Source: Corynebacterium tuberculostearicum | Lineage (GTDB): Bacteria > Actinomycetota > Actinomycetes > Mycobacteriales > Mycobacteriaceae | Direction: 5' to 3' | Length of the DNA: 64,000 nucleotides | Assembly (NCBI RefSeq): GCF_030503735.1 | Contig: NZ_CP073096.1 | Location: 496,001-560,000, forward strand | Shown: positions 28,475 through 38,094 of the stretch, piece after piece | Position numbering within the stretch: position 1 is the stretch's first letter | Layout: every line of letters begins with the position of its first letter | Notes under the pieces: model-generated | Seen by the model: only the letters and a program-made list of their open reading frames with translations | Told to the model about the DNA's origin: nothing | Databases searched by the model: none | Made by a program: the position numbers and the translations under genes

Positions 28475-28999
28475 ATGTCTATTGATAATCTGAAGTCCTC
28501 CCTGCCGGAGTACGCCAAGGACCAGAAGCTCAACTTGGGAGCCCTAACCCGCTCGAAGGACCTCGATGAGGAGCAGCTCTGGGGCTGCCTGCTGGCATCG
28601 GCTACCGCAACCCGCAATGACACCGTGCTTTCTGAGATTGCGGAGGAAGCAAAGGAGCACCTGTCTGAGGAAGCTATCGAGGCAGCCTACGGCGCAGCCA
28701 CCGTTATGGCTATGAATAACGTTGCCTACCGCGCCAAGGGCTGGTTGGGCGATGACTACGCACAGGTTAAGTTCGGCCTGCGCATGAACATCATCTCCAA
28801 GCCAGGCGTGGACAAGGCCAACTTCGAGCTGTGGAATACCGCAGTCTCCGCCATCAATGGCTGCGAGCACTGCCTGGGCGCTCACGCTCACGAGCTCAAT
28901 GAAGCTGGCCTGAGCAAGGAGCAGGTCTGGGAGGCCGTCAAGGTTGCGGCCGTTGTCCAGGCTGTGGCACAGGCCATCCAGATTGAGGCCGCACGCTAA
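28475..28999 (+). CDS. ahpD: Alkylhydroperoxidase AhpD
   Basis: All-helical thiol reductase that recharges AhpC, linking it to the dihydrolipoamide system. The active site CxxC is Cys130-Cys133 with His137 ([14 protein letters not shown]), the same residue numbers as in the mycobacterial enzyme. 174 residues. The ATG has AAAGGAG eight bases upstream. Confidence 0.97.
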   Translation: MSIDNLKSSLPEYAKDQKLNLGALTRSKDLDEEQLWGCLLASATATRNDTVLSEIAEEAKEHLSEEAIEAAYGAATVMAMNNVAYRAKGWLGDDYAQVKFGLRMNIISKPGVDKANFELWNTAVSAINGCEHCLGAHAHELNEAGLSKEQVWEAVKVAAVVQAVAQAIQIEAAR

Positions 29000-29013
29000 A
29001 ATAGCCGGCCTTT

Positions 29014-29071
29014 AGCCGCCCTCGCGCTTGCCGACGCCCCCCTCACTCGAGGCGTGGCAGCCAGGGCGGCT
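29014..29071. terminator. Long-loop inverted repeat after ahpD
   Basis: AGCCGCCCT pairs with AGGGCGGCT across a 40-base loop and is followed by TTGTCGTTTT. It sits between convergent ahpD and the DUF3516 helicase. The loop carries a copy of the CTTGCCGACG decamer discussed in the findings. Confidence 0.6.
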
Positions 29072-29087
29072 TTGTCGTTTTCGCTGG

Positions 29088-31640
29088 CTAGTACTCCACG
29101 CGCAGGTCCGACAGCCGGACTTCGCCGGCCTCATCGGAGGCATCGAGATCTACCGTAGCGACGAACTGGTAGGCGTGGTCGCCGTCTGGGTCCTTGATGA
29201 TCTGGCGCACGGACCACGCACGCGAGTCAGTATCGCCTAGGCGGAAAAACTCCGGGCCGCGGGCCTCGGGGCCGGAATCGATGTCATCATACTCATCGAA
29301 ATAGTCATCCAGGATAGCGCCGAAGTCCGGCACTTCGTCCAAGTAATCGAGCAGCTCCGCCAAACGATCTTCCTTTTCCAATGCAAAGAGCTGCACCAAG
29401 CGGAACATGTAATTGCGCACCATGATGGTAAAGGCGCGGCGATTGGCCGTGAGCGCGGTGGGGTCCTCCACACCAAAGGTCAGCTCGCGGTCCACCGTGT
29501 CTTGGTCGATGGGGGAGTCTTCGCCGGCCATCTGCGCCCATTCGTCGACAAGTGAGGAATCCACCTGGCGGATAAGCTCACCTAGCCAGACAACGATGTC
29601 CTCGAGCTCCGGAGTGTTGTACTCGTCCGGAATGGATTGCTTAAGGGTGCGCCAGGCGTCGGTCAGGTAGCGCAAAATCACGCCCTCGGAGCGGGCCAGG
29701 CCATAGGTTGCGACCAGATCCGAAAAGGTCATCGCATTCTCGAGCATGTCGCGCACCACGGACTTGGGGCGCAGCTCGAATTCCTTGACCCACGCATTGG
29801 TCTCAGCGAAAGTATCGTAGGCCTGCTCCAACAGCTCCTCGAGCGGCTTCGGCCAAGTTATATCCTCCACGATATTCATGCGGTCGGTATAGTCCACTCC
29901 GTCCGCCTTTAGCGCGGCAATTTCTTCGCCGCGGCGCTGCTTCTGCTGGGCAATGAGCACCTGGCGCGGGTCATCTAGGATGGCCTCGAATACGGAAATG
30001 ACGTCCAGGTTATAGGTCTCCGCTTCCGGATCCAGCAGCGAGAGCGCGGCTAGGGCGAATGGACCCAGTGGCTGGTTGAGCGCAAAGTCACGCGGCAACT
30101 CTCGCACCAAATGGTAGGGACGGCCGTAAATATCCAAACCCTTGGTGGATTTTTGTACCACGCCGGAATCTACTAGTCCGCGGAAGAGATCGATGGCGGT
30201 GAGAATGTCCTTATTCTGTTTGCTGCGATTATCGTGATTGTCTCGCAGTAGGTGGCGTATGTGCTCGTAGCCATTGCCATGGCGCGCCAAGACGTTGAGC
30301 AGCATGGAATTAGAAACGCGGAACTGAGAGGTAAGCTGTTCCGGCTCAGCCTCAGTAAGGCGCGCGAAGGTCTTTTCGGACCAGGACACCTCGCCTTCTC
30401 GGGCGGACTTTTTCTTGAGCTTCTTCAAGCGTTTGGGGTCGTCGCCGATGCGGCGGCGTTCCTTGGCATTTTCGATCTCGTGCTCGGGAGCCTCGACCAC
30501 CACAGTGCCCTCGGTGTCATAGCCGGCGCGGCCGGCGCGGCCGGCAATCTGGTGGAATTCGCGCGATTTAAGAATGCGCTGGCGTTGGCCATCGAACTTG
30601 GCAAGCCCAGTCATCAGCACGGTGCGGATGGGCACGTTAATACCCACTCCTAAGGTATCGGTGCCGCAAATGACCTTAAGCAGGCCCTTTTGTGCCAGGC
30701 GCTCCACTAGGCGGCGGTATTTGGGCAGCATGCCCGCGTGGTGGATTCCGATGCCCTTGCGCAGCAGCTTGGATAGATCCTTGCCAAAGGCGGTGGTAAA
30801 GCGGAAACCACCGATTTCCTGGGCAATGGCTTCCTTTTCTTCCTTAGTGATGATCCTTGAAAGGGAGGTGAGCGCTTGGGCGCGCTCGGCTGCTTCACGC
30901 TGCGAGAAATGCACTACGTAAATGGGGGCCTTCTTATCGGCCAAGAGTTCCTCGATGGTCTCGTGCACCGCGCTAAAGACATAGGAAAAGTCCAGCGGTA
31001 CGGGCCGCGTTGTGCCGGCGACAAGGTCGGTGGCACGACCGGTGCGACGGGTGAGGTCTTCCTCCAGCCAAGTCGTATTGCCCAAAGTGGCGGACATGAG
31101 CAGGAACTGCGCCTTAGGCAATTCCAGGAGCGGCACCTGCCAGGCCCAGCCGCGGTCCGGCTCGGAGTAATAGTGGAACTCGTCCATCACTACCTGGTCG
31201 ATATTGGCCTCGGCGCCATCGCGAAGCGCGATATTGGCCACAATCTCGGCGGTGGCGGCGATGATGGGGGCATTGCCGTTAACGGTGGCGTCGCCAGTCA
31301 TCATGCCTACATTTTCCGCACCAAAAATATCGCAGAGAGCAAAGAATTTCTCGCTCACCAATGCCTTGATTGGTGCGGTATAAAAGCTGCGCTGGCCGTG
31401 TGCCAAGGCAATGAAGTGTGCAGCATTAGCCACCATGGACTTTCCCGAGCCCGTAGGGGTAGCGAGGATAACATTATCGCCGGCCAAAATGCCGAGCGAG
31501 GCTTCCTCCTGAGCCGGGTACAAATTAATACCCCGGCTGGTGGTCCACGAGGTAAAGGTATCCCAGATCGCCTCGTCAACGAGGGACTCGGGTACTTCCG
31601 TCAAATCTGGCAGCAGCTGAGATAAGTTCACCCCCACCAC
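29088..31640 (-). CDS. DEAD/DEAH-box helicase with DUF3516 domain
   Basis: An SF2 helicase of 850 residues related to Ski2/HelY proteins. Motif I ATPTGSGKSMV, motif II DEFHYYSEPDRGWAW (DEFH variant), motif III SATLGNTTW, motif VI HQIAGRAGRAGYDTEG. The C-terminal DUF3516 region starts near residue 400 and ends LRVEY. Several GTG codons lie at the start; the one at 31631 (VNLSQLLPDL) has AAGG at a better distance than 31640. Likely acts on RNA, but its target is unknown. Follows the PAC2 gene on the same strand by 25 bases. Confidence 0.92.
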   Translation of the reverse strand: MVGVNLSQLLPDLTEVPESLVDEAIWDTFTSWTTSRGINLYPAQEEASLGILAGDNVILATPTGSGKSMVANAAHFIALAHGQRSFYTAPIKALVSEKFFALCDIFGAENVGMMTGDATVNGNAPIIAATAEIVANIALRDGAEANIDQVVMDEFHYYSEPDRGWAWQVPLLELPKAQFLLMSATLGNTTWLEEDLTRRTGRATDLVAGTTRPVPLDFSYVFSAVHETIEELLADKKAPIYVVHFSQREAAERAQALTSLSRIITKEEKEAIAQEIGGFRFTTAFGKDLSKLLRKGIGIHHAGMLPKYRRLVERLAQKGLLKVICGTDTLGVGINVPIRTVLMTGLAKFDGQRQRILKSREFHQIAGRAGRAGYDTEGTVVVEAPEHEIENAKERRRIGDDPKRLKKLKKKSAREGEVSWSEKTFARLTEAEPEQLTSQFRVSNSMLLNVLARHGNGYEHIRHLLRDNHDNRSKQNKDILTAIDLFRGLVDSGVVQKSTKGLDIYGRPYHLVRELPRDFALNQPLGPFALAALSLLDPEAETYNLDVISVFEAILDDPRQVLIAQQKQRRGEEIAALKADGVDYTDRMNIVEDITWPKPLEELLEQAYDTFAETNAWVKEFELRPKSVVRDMLENAMTFSDLVATYGLARSEGVILRYLTDAWRTLKQSIPDEYNTPELEDIVVWLGELIRQVDSSLVDEWAQMAGEDSPIDQDTVDRELTFGVEDPTALTANRRAFTIMVRNYMFRLVQLFALEKEDRLAELLDYLDEVPDFGAILDDYFDEYDDIDSGPEARGPEFFRLGDTDSRAWSVRQIIKDPDGDHAYQFVATVDLDASDEAGEVRLSDLRVEY

Positions 31641-31665
31641 CTTAGCGGCGATGGGGGCGGGTTAG

Positions 31666-32730
31666 TTAGATATCATCACCTAAGTCACCGTCATCCTGCG
31701 CGGGGCCAGGGCCATCCTCGCCGTCATCGGCTTGTGAGCCCTCATCCTCAATGCCGTCCTCGCGGTCATCGATTTCGGTGTGGATAATCTGCTGGCTTTC
31801 TTCCTCATCCAAAGATGCCAAGAAAGCTTGGAATTCCTCGCTGATTTCCTCACCTGTGGGCACGGGCTCCTCACCGGGCATGATGGCCTGTGGGTGCTCC
31901 TTACGGTAGCGCTCCATGTAGGCGTCATACTGCTGCTCGAGCTGCTGTACTACACCTTCGATTTCTTCCGAACCCCCAACCTGTTCTTCTAGCTGGTTTT
32001 CTACTCGGGAGATATCCGCTTCAATGCTGCCCAAAGGAATATTGAGGCGTGCTGCCCTTGCTACTGAGTCGAGCAATTGGAACGTAGCATGCGGATAGGG
32101 TGAAGCTGCCAAGTAGTGTGGCACATGAACGGTATATCCAGCCACTGTCCGGTGCTTATCCGCCAAGGCCTTTTCTAGATACAGTGCGGCAGAACCAGGA
32201 ACCATCATGGTCGAATCCATCGATAGCATGTGCTCGGTTAGGTGGGAGGAGGTGCCATGGGCTGTAACCACCGTAGGGCGGGTATGCGGCACCGGCATCG
32301 GCGCGGCATAGAGCATGATGGTGTCTTCAATATTGAACTTTTCCACCAGCTTCACCACGGCGGTAGTAAACGCCTCCCAGCGCATATCCGGCTCCGGGCC
32401 AGACAGCAGTAGGAAGGTCTTGCCGGAATTATCGCGCAGGACCTTAATACCAAGATCCATGGACTCGATTTCCAGCGCCCGATCCTTATCAATCGTGATG
32501 GCTGGGCGGCGCGAGCGGTAATCAATCAGCTCATCAGAGTTAAACGATGCCAGCTGACGGCCTTCCAAAGCGGCCTTCAGGTGGTCAGCACTTGCCTCAA
32601 TGGCCTGGCCAGCGTCAGCATAGCCGTGCATGGCAACAATCATGGTGGGGCCTTGTCCGTCACCGGAATCATCCCTAATCACCGGAGCCGGATATTCCAG
32701 CTCATACATGCGGCGATCTTCTTCGTGCAT
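31666..32730 (-). CDS. PAC2-family protein
   Basis: A 354-residue member of the PAC2 (proteasome-assembly-chaperone-like) family found across actinobacteria. The N-terminal PAC2 fold shows MIVAMHGYADAGQAIEASADH and VVTAHGTSSHLTEHM. The C-terminal 60 residues are an acidic, disordered tail (EEESQQIIHTEIDDREDG). The first ATG has an ideal AGGAGG nine bases away and is preferred over ATG 32709. The precise role in bacteria is not known. Confidence 0.9.
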   Translation of the reverse strand: MHEEDRRMYELEYPAPVIRDDSGDGQGPTMIVAMHGYADAGQAIEASADHLKAALEGRQLASFNSDELIDYRSRRPAITIDKDRALEIESMDLGIKVLRDNSGKTFLLLSGPEPDMRWEAFTTAVVKLVEKFNIEDTIMLYAAPMPVPHTRPTVVTAHGTSSHLTEHMLSMDSTMMVPGSAALYLEKALADKHRTVAGYTVHVPHYLAASPYPHATFQLLDSVARAARLNIPLGSIEADISRVENQLEEQVGGSEEIEGVVQQLEQQYDAYMERYRKEHPQAIMPGEEPVPTGEEISEEFQAFLASLDEEESQQIIHTEIDDREDGIEDEGSQADDGEDGPGPAQDDGDLGDDI

Positions 32731-32973
32731 GTTGTGTTACCTCCTTGCTTTCTCACCTACCCCAACGTCGCGTGCGTGCGTACTATTCCCGCGCGCACTG
32801 CGAGGTTAAATAAACAATTGTGCCTCAAACCGCCGGGCAATGCCAGCGCAAACCCAGGCGGGGTGTGGACAATTTGCTTGGCGACGCCCCCTTCACCCCA
32901 CCTATCCACAGATTGCCACGGGGTAGAGCGATCCGGACTATACAAGCTTGCACTCGTAGCCGAAGGTGGGGCC

Positions 32974-34059
32974 ATGAACATCACAACACCAACTCAGCCC
33001 ATCCGTACTCCTGGCGATATCCTTGCCAATATACCTGGAATCCTTGGATTCTTTCCCGCCGAATCAGCCATCCTTATATCCATCCAGCCCAGCCCACATG
33101 GATACAGCATTGGGCCCGTAGCCCGTCTCAATTTAGGCGATGTGCCTGGCGCCCTGCAGGAGGTGATGGATGCATTTCACTGCGGCAATCCTGAAATCAT
33201 TTTTTGTTTCGTTCTTTCTCAACGCCGTGAAGCGGAACTCTGGGATATTCTGTACTCGCTCTACCGATTTGAAGACCGTTCTGGCTTAGGCATCGATGCC
33301 TGCTGGCTTGCCGAAGAACTATCCACAGATACCGCTTATGACCTCACGTTTGGTCATGCCACAGAATCCGGTGAGGGTCCGCTACAAGACTGGATGGAAG
33401 GAACCATTCCTGCGATTTCTACCAGTCACTCTATGCGAGCATGCGTAGACAATGGCCTTCTTCCAGAACTAACGCGCAGTGACTTAGTCCAGCGCTTCAC
33501 AGCTCAGAATCCGTACTTTGCCGAGGAAGAAATCAGTGCCATGGAGCGTTGTGCCGAAGAACTGGCCCAGCAGATGCGCGCCGGGGAGGGCTACGGGACT
33601 ACAGACCCAGTGGAAGTGGTCGAGCACCTTATCGCTGACGTCTACTATGTGCTCAGCGAGGTCGACTCGTTAGAGGAGGCGCTTGAAAATGAGGAGTTGC
33701 TTTGCGTAGCAGCTATGTGGATGTCTACAACGTGGACTCGTGACCTCGTCATCAAAGACCTCTTGGCGGCGCCGCAAGAAGCCGGTGCGCTCTTGCTAGC
33801 GGTGGCGCGTACATTCCACGGGACAATCCGGTACAACGCTCTGGCCTTGTATGCTGCCACCCAGGTATCCCAAGAATTTGGAATTTATGCCGGACCAGCC
33901 CTGTCCGTGGTAGTAGAAGAGGCGCCCCGCCACAATTTGGGGCGCCTCATCGCACAGGGATATCGCAGCGGTATGGGAAGACGGTTGATTACCAGTCTGT
34001 GCCACGGGTGCGAGCTAGCGCGCGAAGCAGCGGGGATCGGAATTGATAGCCCCGCCTAG
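32974..34059 (+). CDS. DUF4192 family protein
   Basis: A 361-residue cytoplasmic protein with the DUF4192 pattern: RTPGDILANIPGILGFFPAESAILISI at the N-terminus, ICFVLS-like strand, and a C-terminal WMSTTWTRDL / LALYAATQVSQ region. Most DUF4192 members are actinobacterial and uncharacterised. The frame stays open some 130 codons upstream, across the PAC2 promoter, but homology begins at ATG 32974, preceded by AAGGTGG. Convergent with galE, whose possible terminator lies inside this gene. Confidence 0.87.
   Translation: MNITTPTQPIRTPGDILANIPGILGFFPAESAILISIQPSPHGYSIGPVARLNLGDVPGALQEVMDAFHCGNPEIIFCFVLSQRREAELWDILYSLYRFEDRSGLGIDACWLAEELSTDTAYDLTFGHATESGEGPLQDWMEGTIPAISTSHSMRACVDNGLLPELTRSDLVQRFTAQNPYFAEEEISAMERCAEELAQQMRAGEGYGTTDPVEVVEHLIADVYYVLSEVDSLEEALENEELLCVAAMWMSTTWTRDLVIKDLLAAPQEAGALLLAVARTFHGTIRYNALALYAATQVSQEFGIYAGPALSVVVEEAPRHNLGRLIAQGYRSGMGRRLITSLCHGCELAREAAGIGIDSPA
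33919..33948 (-). terminator. Perfect GC inverted repeat, possible galE terminator
   Basis: GAGGCGCCCC / GGGGCGCCTC, ten pairs with a ten-base loop, inside the 3' part of the DUF4192 gene. On the minus strand it lies about 120 bases after the galE stop and is followed by TTCTAC, so it could end galE transcripts within the convergent gene. Confidence 0.4.
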
Positions 34060-34069
34060 TCATGATCGC

Positions 34070-35056
34070 CTAGGAGCGCTTGGCGGAGTGAGCTTTATCG
34101 CCAAGTTGACGGGTGAAATTCCACGCGTCGCTGACAATGGTTTCCAAATCCGTACGGGTAGGATTCCACCCCAGCTCCCGCTTAATCTTTTCCGAGGAAG
34201 CAATGAGCGTGGCTGGATCACCGGCGCGGCGTGGAGCCACCTCTGCAGGAATGTCGTGTCCGGTCACCTTGCGGCACATATCGATTACCTGCTTGACCGA
34301 GTACCCGTCGCCGGAACCCAGGTTATAGATGCGGTGGTTGCCTGATTCATTGGATTCAAGGGCAAGCACGTGGGCGTCGGCAAGGTCGCGAATATGGATA
34401 TAGTCACGCACCGGGGTTCCGTCTGCAGTATCCCAGTCATCACCGAACATGAAAATCTTATCTCGGTGGCCTAGCGCTACCTGTAACACGATGGGAATCA
34501 GGTGGGTTTCTACCTCGCGGTTCTCACCGATATTCCCGTAGGCGCCGGCCACATTGAAGTAGCGCAGCGAGGTAGCGCCCAAGCCATAGGCGTGAGCAAA
34601 GGAGGTAATCATGTAGTCAATAGCCAGCTTTGTCGCTCCATAAGGATTGGTCGGCTGGGTTGGCATATCCTCCGTAATCGGGATCTGTTCCGGCTCACCG
34701 TAGGTTGCAGCGGTGGAGGAAAAGACGAGGTTCTTGACCCCGTTTTCACGCATAGCATTGAGGAGATTCAGGGTAGTGACTACATTGTGCTGCCAGTATT
34801 CATCTGGCTTGTCTACGGATTCTCCTACCAAGGAGCGTGCCGCGAAATGAATGACGCCTTCAAAGCCGCCTTCCCCCAAAATCTCGGCTGCCTTGTCTGC
34901 CACGTCGCCTTCGATGATGCGCGCCTCCCCTGGTACAGCATCACGATTGCCAGTAGAGAAATTATCAATGATGGTAACGTCATGGCCTTGCTCGACTAGG
35001 ACGGCGGCGCAGACGCTGCCTACATAGCCGGCACCACCGGTAACGAGAAGCTTCAT
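34070..35056 (-). CDS. galE: UDP-glucose 4-epimerase
   Basis: NAD-dependent interconversion of UDP-glucose and UDP-galactose, supplying galactan for the arabinogalactan wall. Rossmann motif TGGAGYVGS at residues 6-14, [10 protein letters not shown] and catalytic YGATK (YxxxK). 328 residues. GGAGG precedes the ATG. It follows dtxR directly (two bases), in the conserved corynebacterial order sigB-dtxR-galE. Confidence 0.96.
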   Translation of the reverse strand: MKLLVTGGAGYVGSVCAAVLVEQGHDVTIIDNFSTGNRDAVPGEARIIEGDVADKAAEILGEGGFEGVIHFAARSLVGESVDKPDEYWQHNVVTTLNLLNAMRENGVKNLVFSSTAATYGEPEQIPITEDMPTQPTNPYGATKLAIDYMITSFAHAYGLGATSLRYFNVAGAYGNIGENREVETHLIPIVLQVALGHRDKIFMFGDDWDTADGTPVRDYIHIRDLADAHVLALESNESGNHRIYNLGSGDGYSVKQVIDMCRKVTGHDIPAEVAPRRAGDPATLIASSEKIKRELGWNPTRTDLETIVSDAWNFTRQLGDKAHSAKRS

Positions 35057-35058
35057 GG

Positions 35059-35736
35059 TTATACCTCCAGGCGCACTGCGTGCGCCAAGTCATCGGAAAG
35101 CACCACGCTGCCACCATCGGGCGTTGACAGGGTAATTGTGCCGCTGTTGTTGACTACCGATACCTTGGCACCTACCTGGATGCCGGCATTGGTTAGCTCT
35201 TTGAAGGTTTCATCATCAACCTGCAAGATTTCATTGACTTGAATGACGGTGGCAGACACTTCCTGCCCATTGGGAAGGTCCACTGCGCGGGTACCTTGGT
35301 CAGGCTGCGGAATATCGAAACCTAATGCGGAAAGAGCAGGAATAGGATTACCGAACGGGGAGCGGGTCGGATCATCAAGTACGGCAACCATGCGTTTTTC
35401 GACTTCCTCGCTCATCACATGCTCCCACCGGCAGGCCTCGTCGTGGACCTTGGCGATGTCGAGCCCTAGGACGTCGGTAAGCAAGCGCTCCGCCAAGCGG
35501 TGCTTGCGCATGACTGCTGTAGCTAAGTCGCGGCCTTTTTCCGTTAGATCCAAACTGCGGTCAGTGCGCACGTGCAGGAGCCCATCGCGCTCCATGCGCG
35601 CCACAGTTTGAGAAACTGTGGGCCCGGATTGCTCAAGACGCTCGGCAATGCGAGCGCGCAGGGGAGTGATGCCTTCTTCCTCTAGCTCATAGATGGTCCG
35701 AAGGTACATCTCAGTTGTATCAACTAGGTCCCTCAC
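35059..35736 (-). CDS. dtxR: Iron-dependent repressor DtxR
   Basis: Fe(II)-activated repressor of iron uptake, siderophore and (in C. diphtheriae) toxin genes. Helix-turn-helix in [20 protein letters not shown]; metal ligands in [15 protein letters not shown] and [10 protein letters not shown]-terminal SH3-like domain after a Pro-rich linker. About 225 residues. GTG 35736 ([17 protein letters not shown]) aligns with known DtxR starts and has AAAGGT upstream; a longer frame to 35844 is rejected. Slight divergence in the second domain. Confidence 0.97.
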   Translation of the reverse strand: MRDLVDTTEMYLRTIYELEEEGITPLRARIAERLEQSGPTVSQTVARMERDGLLHVRTDRSLDLTEKGRDLATAVMRKHRLAERLLTDVLGLDIAKVHDEACRWEHVMSEEVEKRMVAVLDDPTRSPFGNPIPALSALGFDIPQPDQGTRAVDLPNGQEVSATVIQVNEILQVDDETFKELTNAGIQVGAKVSVVNNSGTITLSTPDGGSVVLSDDLAHAVRLEV

Positions 35737-35886
35737 GTGGGCATACCTTTCTGTGTGAATACACTTATGCGGCGCTTCTTTCCCGGCTGGGGCGGGGAAG
35801 CGCTTTCTAGACTCTGCCGTCCAGACTAGCGTAATTAAGGCCAAGCTTGCCGCTTAGAGTCTGGCCGAAGGCGTATCAACGCCGAA

Positions 35887-35927
35887 CCCCGAGCTTGTCA
35901 TGGCAATAAATACCAGAGAGCTCGGGG
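35887..35927 (-). terminator. Hairpin between sigB and dtxR
   Basis: CCCCGAGCT / AGCTCGGGG, nine pairs with a 23-base loop, after the sigB stop. No T-tract follows on the minus strand, so it may attenuate rather than stop transcription. Confidence 0.45.
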
Positions 35928-35960
35928 AAGGCTGTAATCACCGATAGTGGTTAGCGTAGT

Positions 35961-36974
35961 TTAAAGAGCATACTCGCGCAGGCGGTCAGCGCGGTTGCCA
36001 TCGCGGAGCTTGGCCATAACTTCGCGCTCGATTTGGCGTACCCGCTCGCGCGAGAGACCAAAGCGGCGGCCGATCTGATCCAAGGTGCGCGGCACACCAT
36101 CATCGAGGCCGTAGCGTAGGCGGATGACGTCCTGTTCGCGCTTCTCCAAGGTGTCAATCACACCCCGGATATCGGAATGGCGCATGGATGCAACGACCGC
36201 AGTCTCGGCGTCAGTAGCCTCTGCATCTTCAATGAAGTCACCCAGTGGAGCTTCTTCATCAGTGCCTACTGGCATATCGAGCGAGACGGGGTCACGGGAT
36301 TGACGTAGCAGCATCTCAATCTTGTTCTCATCGATGCCGGATTCTTCCGAAAGCTCTTCGTTAGTAGCTTCGCGTCCCAGAGACTGGTACATCTCCCGCT
36401 TAATGCGAGAAAGCTTATTGACCTGCTCCACTAGGTGGACGGGGAGGCGAATGGTACGAGACTGGTCAGCCATGCCTCGGGTGATGGCCTGGCGGATCCA
36501 CCAAGTGGCGTAAGTGGAGAACTTAAAGCCCTTAGCGTAATCGAACTTCTCCATTGCGCGAATGAGTCCGAGGTTGCCTTCTTGGATGAGATCTAGCAAC
36601 GGCATACCGCGGCCGGTGTAGCGCTTTGCCAGCGATACTACAAGGCGCAGGTTGGCCTCCAGCAGATGCGAACGAGCCTTCTTGCCTTCGCGCGCAAGGA
36701 TCTTGAGATCGCGCTTTTCTGCTCGAGTGAGTTTTCCCGCATTATTGAGCTTGTATTCTGCATACAGGCCAACCTCGATGGCCTGAGCGAGTTCTACCTC
36801 ATCCTCAGCACTCAATAGAGCAGTTTTGCCGATGCCATTGAGGTAAACGCGAACGAGGTCGGCGGAGGGGTTGTCATTAGTTTGGTTGCGGCGAGATCCG
36901 CGATCTACTTCCAGTTCTTCATCAGTAGTGGCAGTTGAATTGCCCTTGGCGGTGTTGGCAGATGTCTTCGTCAT
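35961..36974 (-). CDS. sigB: RNA polymerase sigma factor SigB
   Basis: Group 2 sigma-70 factor, 337 residues, non-essential, used in transition phase and stress in C. glutamicum. Regions 1.2-4.2 are intact: [17 protein letters not shown] and [13 protein letters not shown] (2.1-2.2), [19 protein letters not shown] (2.3-2.4), and the 4.2 helix-turn-helix [18 protein letters not shown]. It lacks the Lys-rich N-terminus of SigA at 52.4 kb. ATG 36974 has AGGAGG seven bases upstream, so the upstream frame to 37091 is rejected. Confidence 0.96.
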   Translation of the reverse strand: MTKTSANTAKGNSTATTDEELEVDRGSRRNQTNDNPSADLVRVYLNGIGKTALLSAEDEVELAQAIEVGLYAEYKLNNAGKLTRAEKRDLKILAREGKKARSHLLEANLRLVVSLAKRYTGRGMPLLDLIQEGNLGLIRAMEKFDYAKGFKFSTYATWWIRQAITRGMADQSRTIRLPVHLVEQVNKLSRIKREMYQSLGREATNEELSEESGIDENKIEMLLRQSRDPVSLDMPVGTDEEAPLGDFIEDAEATDAETAVVASMRHSDIRGVIDTLEKREQDVIRLRYGLDDGVPRTLDQIGRRFGLSRERVRQIEREVMAKLRDGNRADRLREYAL

Positions 36975-37156
36975 GGTGAAGCCTCCTGAATTTGTCGCCG
37001 GTTTCACAAAGTACAACGGAAGCTTTGAAGCTTTAGTTCCCAATCCGGAAAGAATCGCTAAAACGAGACGTTCCCCGTGTCGCAATCCCACCTTTTCGGG
37101 GGAGATGCGTCATGGGGAACAAATTTGGACCGTAGTTGACCAGTGCCGCGGAACTA

Positions 37157-37948
37157 TTAGCCGCGCACCTTTACTAGATAGCGGTAGATAGTGGGTTCTG
37201 AGACGCCGAGGCGCTCCGCTGCTGCCGCAATTCCGCCTTTGAGGAGGAAAAACCCCGTGTTCTCGAGCTCTGAAACGACTTCGAGGCGTTCATCGCGCTG
37301 CATGCGATTAACCGGTGTGCTTTGCTTAGAAATAGCTGAATCCAGCATGGAGTCCACAAGGTTTTCGACGTTGGAGCGCAGTGATTCGCTCACTTCCTCA
37401 TTTGGTGCCTCTTCTACTGCCGCTGCATCGCCTGGAGACGGGTCTGGCACGGCGACGGGCCGTTGTGGCTGCTCGTCTTCTCCTGGGTAGCCGCCGAATG
37501 CCTTTGATTTATCAAAGGCAGGATCGTCGGCGTTGCCAATGAGCGCAGCGGCTGCATCGCGGATGTGAACTAATTCGGAGACATCAACATTGATGCACAG
37601 CATGCCGCGCATATGCCCAGAATCGTCACGAATGAAATAACTGGAAGAACGGCAAATTTTACCCTCTGCATTGACGGCGCGGTAGCCGGTCATCATAGGA
37701 ATTGCTGCTGCATCACCCTGTTTCATGAACCACAGTGCGAAGTCGGTCACCGGGCCGCCAAGTTGCCGGCCAGAGATGTGGCCATTTGCGATGGCCATGA
37801 TGGATTTATCGGGGACGTCGAGATCGTGGAGTACGACTTCTGTGTTGGGGCCCATTGCCTTACCGAGGAATTCGACGAGGGGAATATATTGCTCGAGGAA
37901 ATTTTCATCGGAGGCATGACCGCTAGGGAAATTCATTAGCTGAAGCAT
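37157..37948 (-). CDS. YheO-like PAS-HTH transcriptional regulator
   Basis: A 263-residue regulator. The N-terminal YheO/PAS-like sensor has LVEFLGKAMGPNTEVVLHDL and GMLCINVDVSEL. A Pro/Ala/Glu-rich linker runs at about 150-185. The C-terminal DauR-type helix-turn-helix is GGIAAAAERLGVSEPTIYRY. Related proteins (DauR, YheO) control amino-acid catabolism. It is next to an L-serine dehydratase and amino-acid permease on the same strand, so it is their likely regulator. The ligand is unknown. Confidence 0.87.
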   Translation of the reverse strand: MLQLMNFPSGHASDENFLEQYIPLVEFLGKAMGPNTEVVLHDLDVPDKSIMAIANGHISGRQLGGPVTDFALWFMKQGDAAAIPMMTGYRAVNAEGKICRSSSYFIRDDSGHMRGMLCINVDVSELVHIRDAAAALIGNADDPAFDKSKAFGGYPGEDEQPQRPVAVPDPSPGDAAAVEEAPNEEVSESLRSNVENLVDSMLDSAISKQSTPVNRMQRDERLEVVSELENTGFFLLKGGIAAAAERLGVSEPTIYRYLVKVRG

Positions 37949-38027
37949 GTCCTTTAATTCCTGTCAGGTTATAGAGAATGTACCACACGGAAGCGATTCG
38001 GTGGAAGGAGGGGAATAGCGGCAAGTA

Positions 38028-38070
38028 AGCCGGGTGAACACAAGCGGCTTAGCGCTGTGCTCACCCGGCT
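38028..38070 (-). terminator. Terminator of sdaA, nested in a longer inverted repeat
   Basis: AGCCGGGTGAACACA / TGTGCTCACCCGGCT forms a long stem (one mismatch) just past the sdaA stop. A second, outer pair GGAAGCGAT / ATCGCTTCC at 37989 and 38072 encloses it. Confidence 0.65.
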
Positions 38071-38094
38071 CATCGCTTCCTTACAGGGTGGACT

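Noticed and set aside
35737..35844. Longer start for dtxR
   Set aside because: Known DtxR proteins start at the equivalent of GTG 35736; the extension has no homology.
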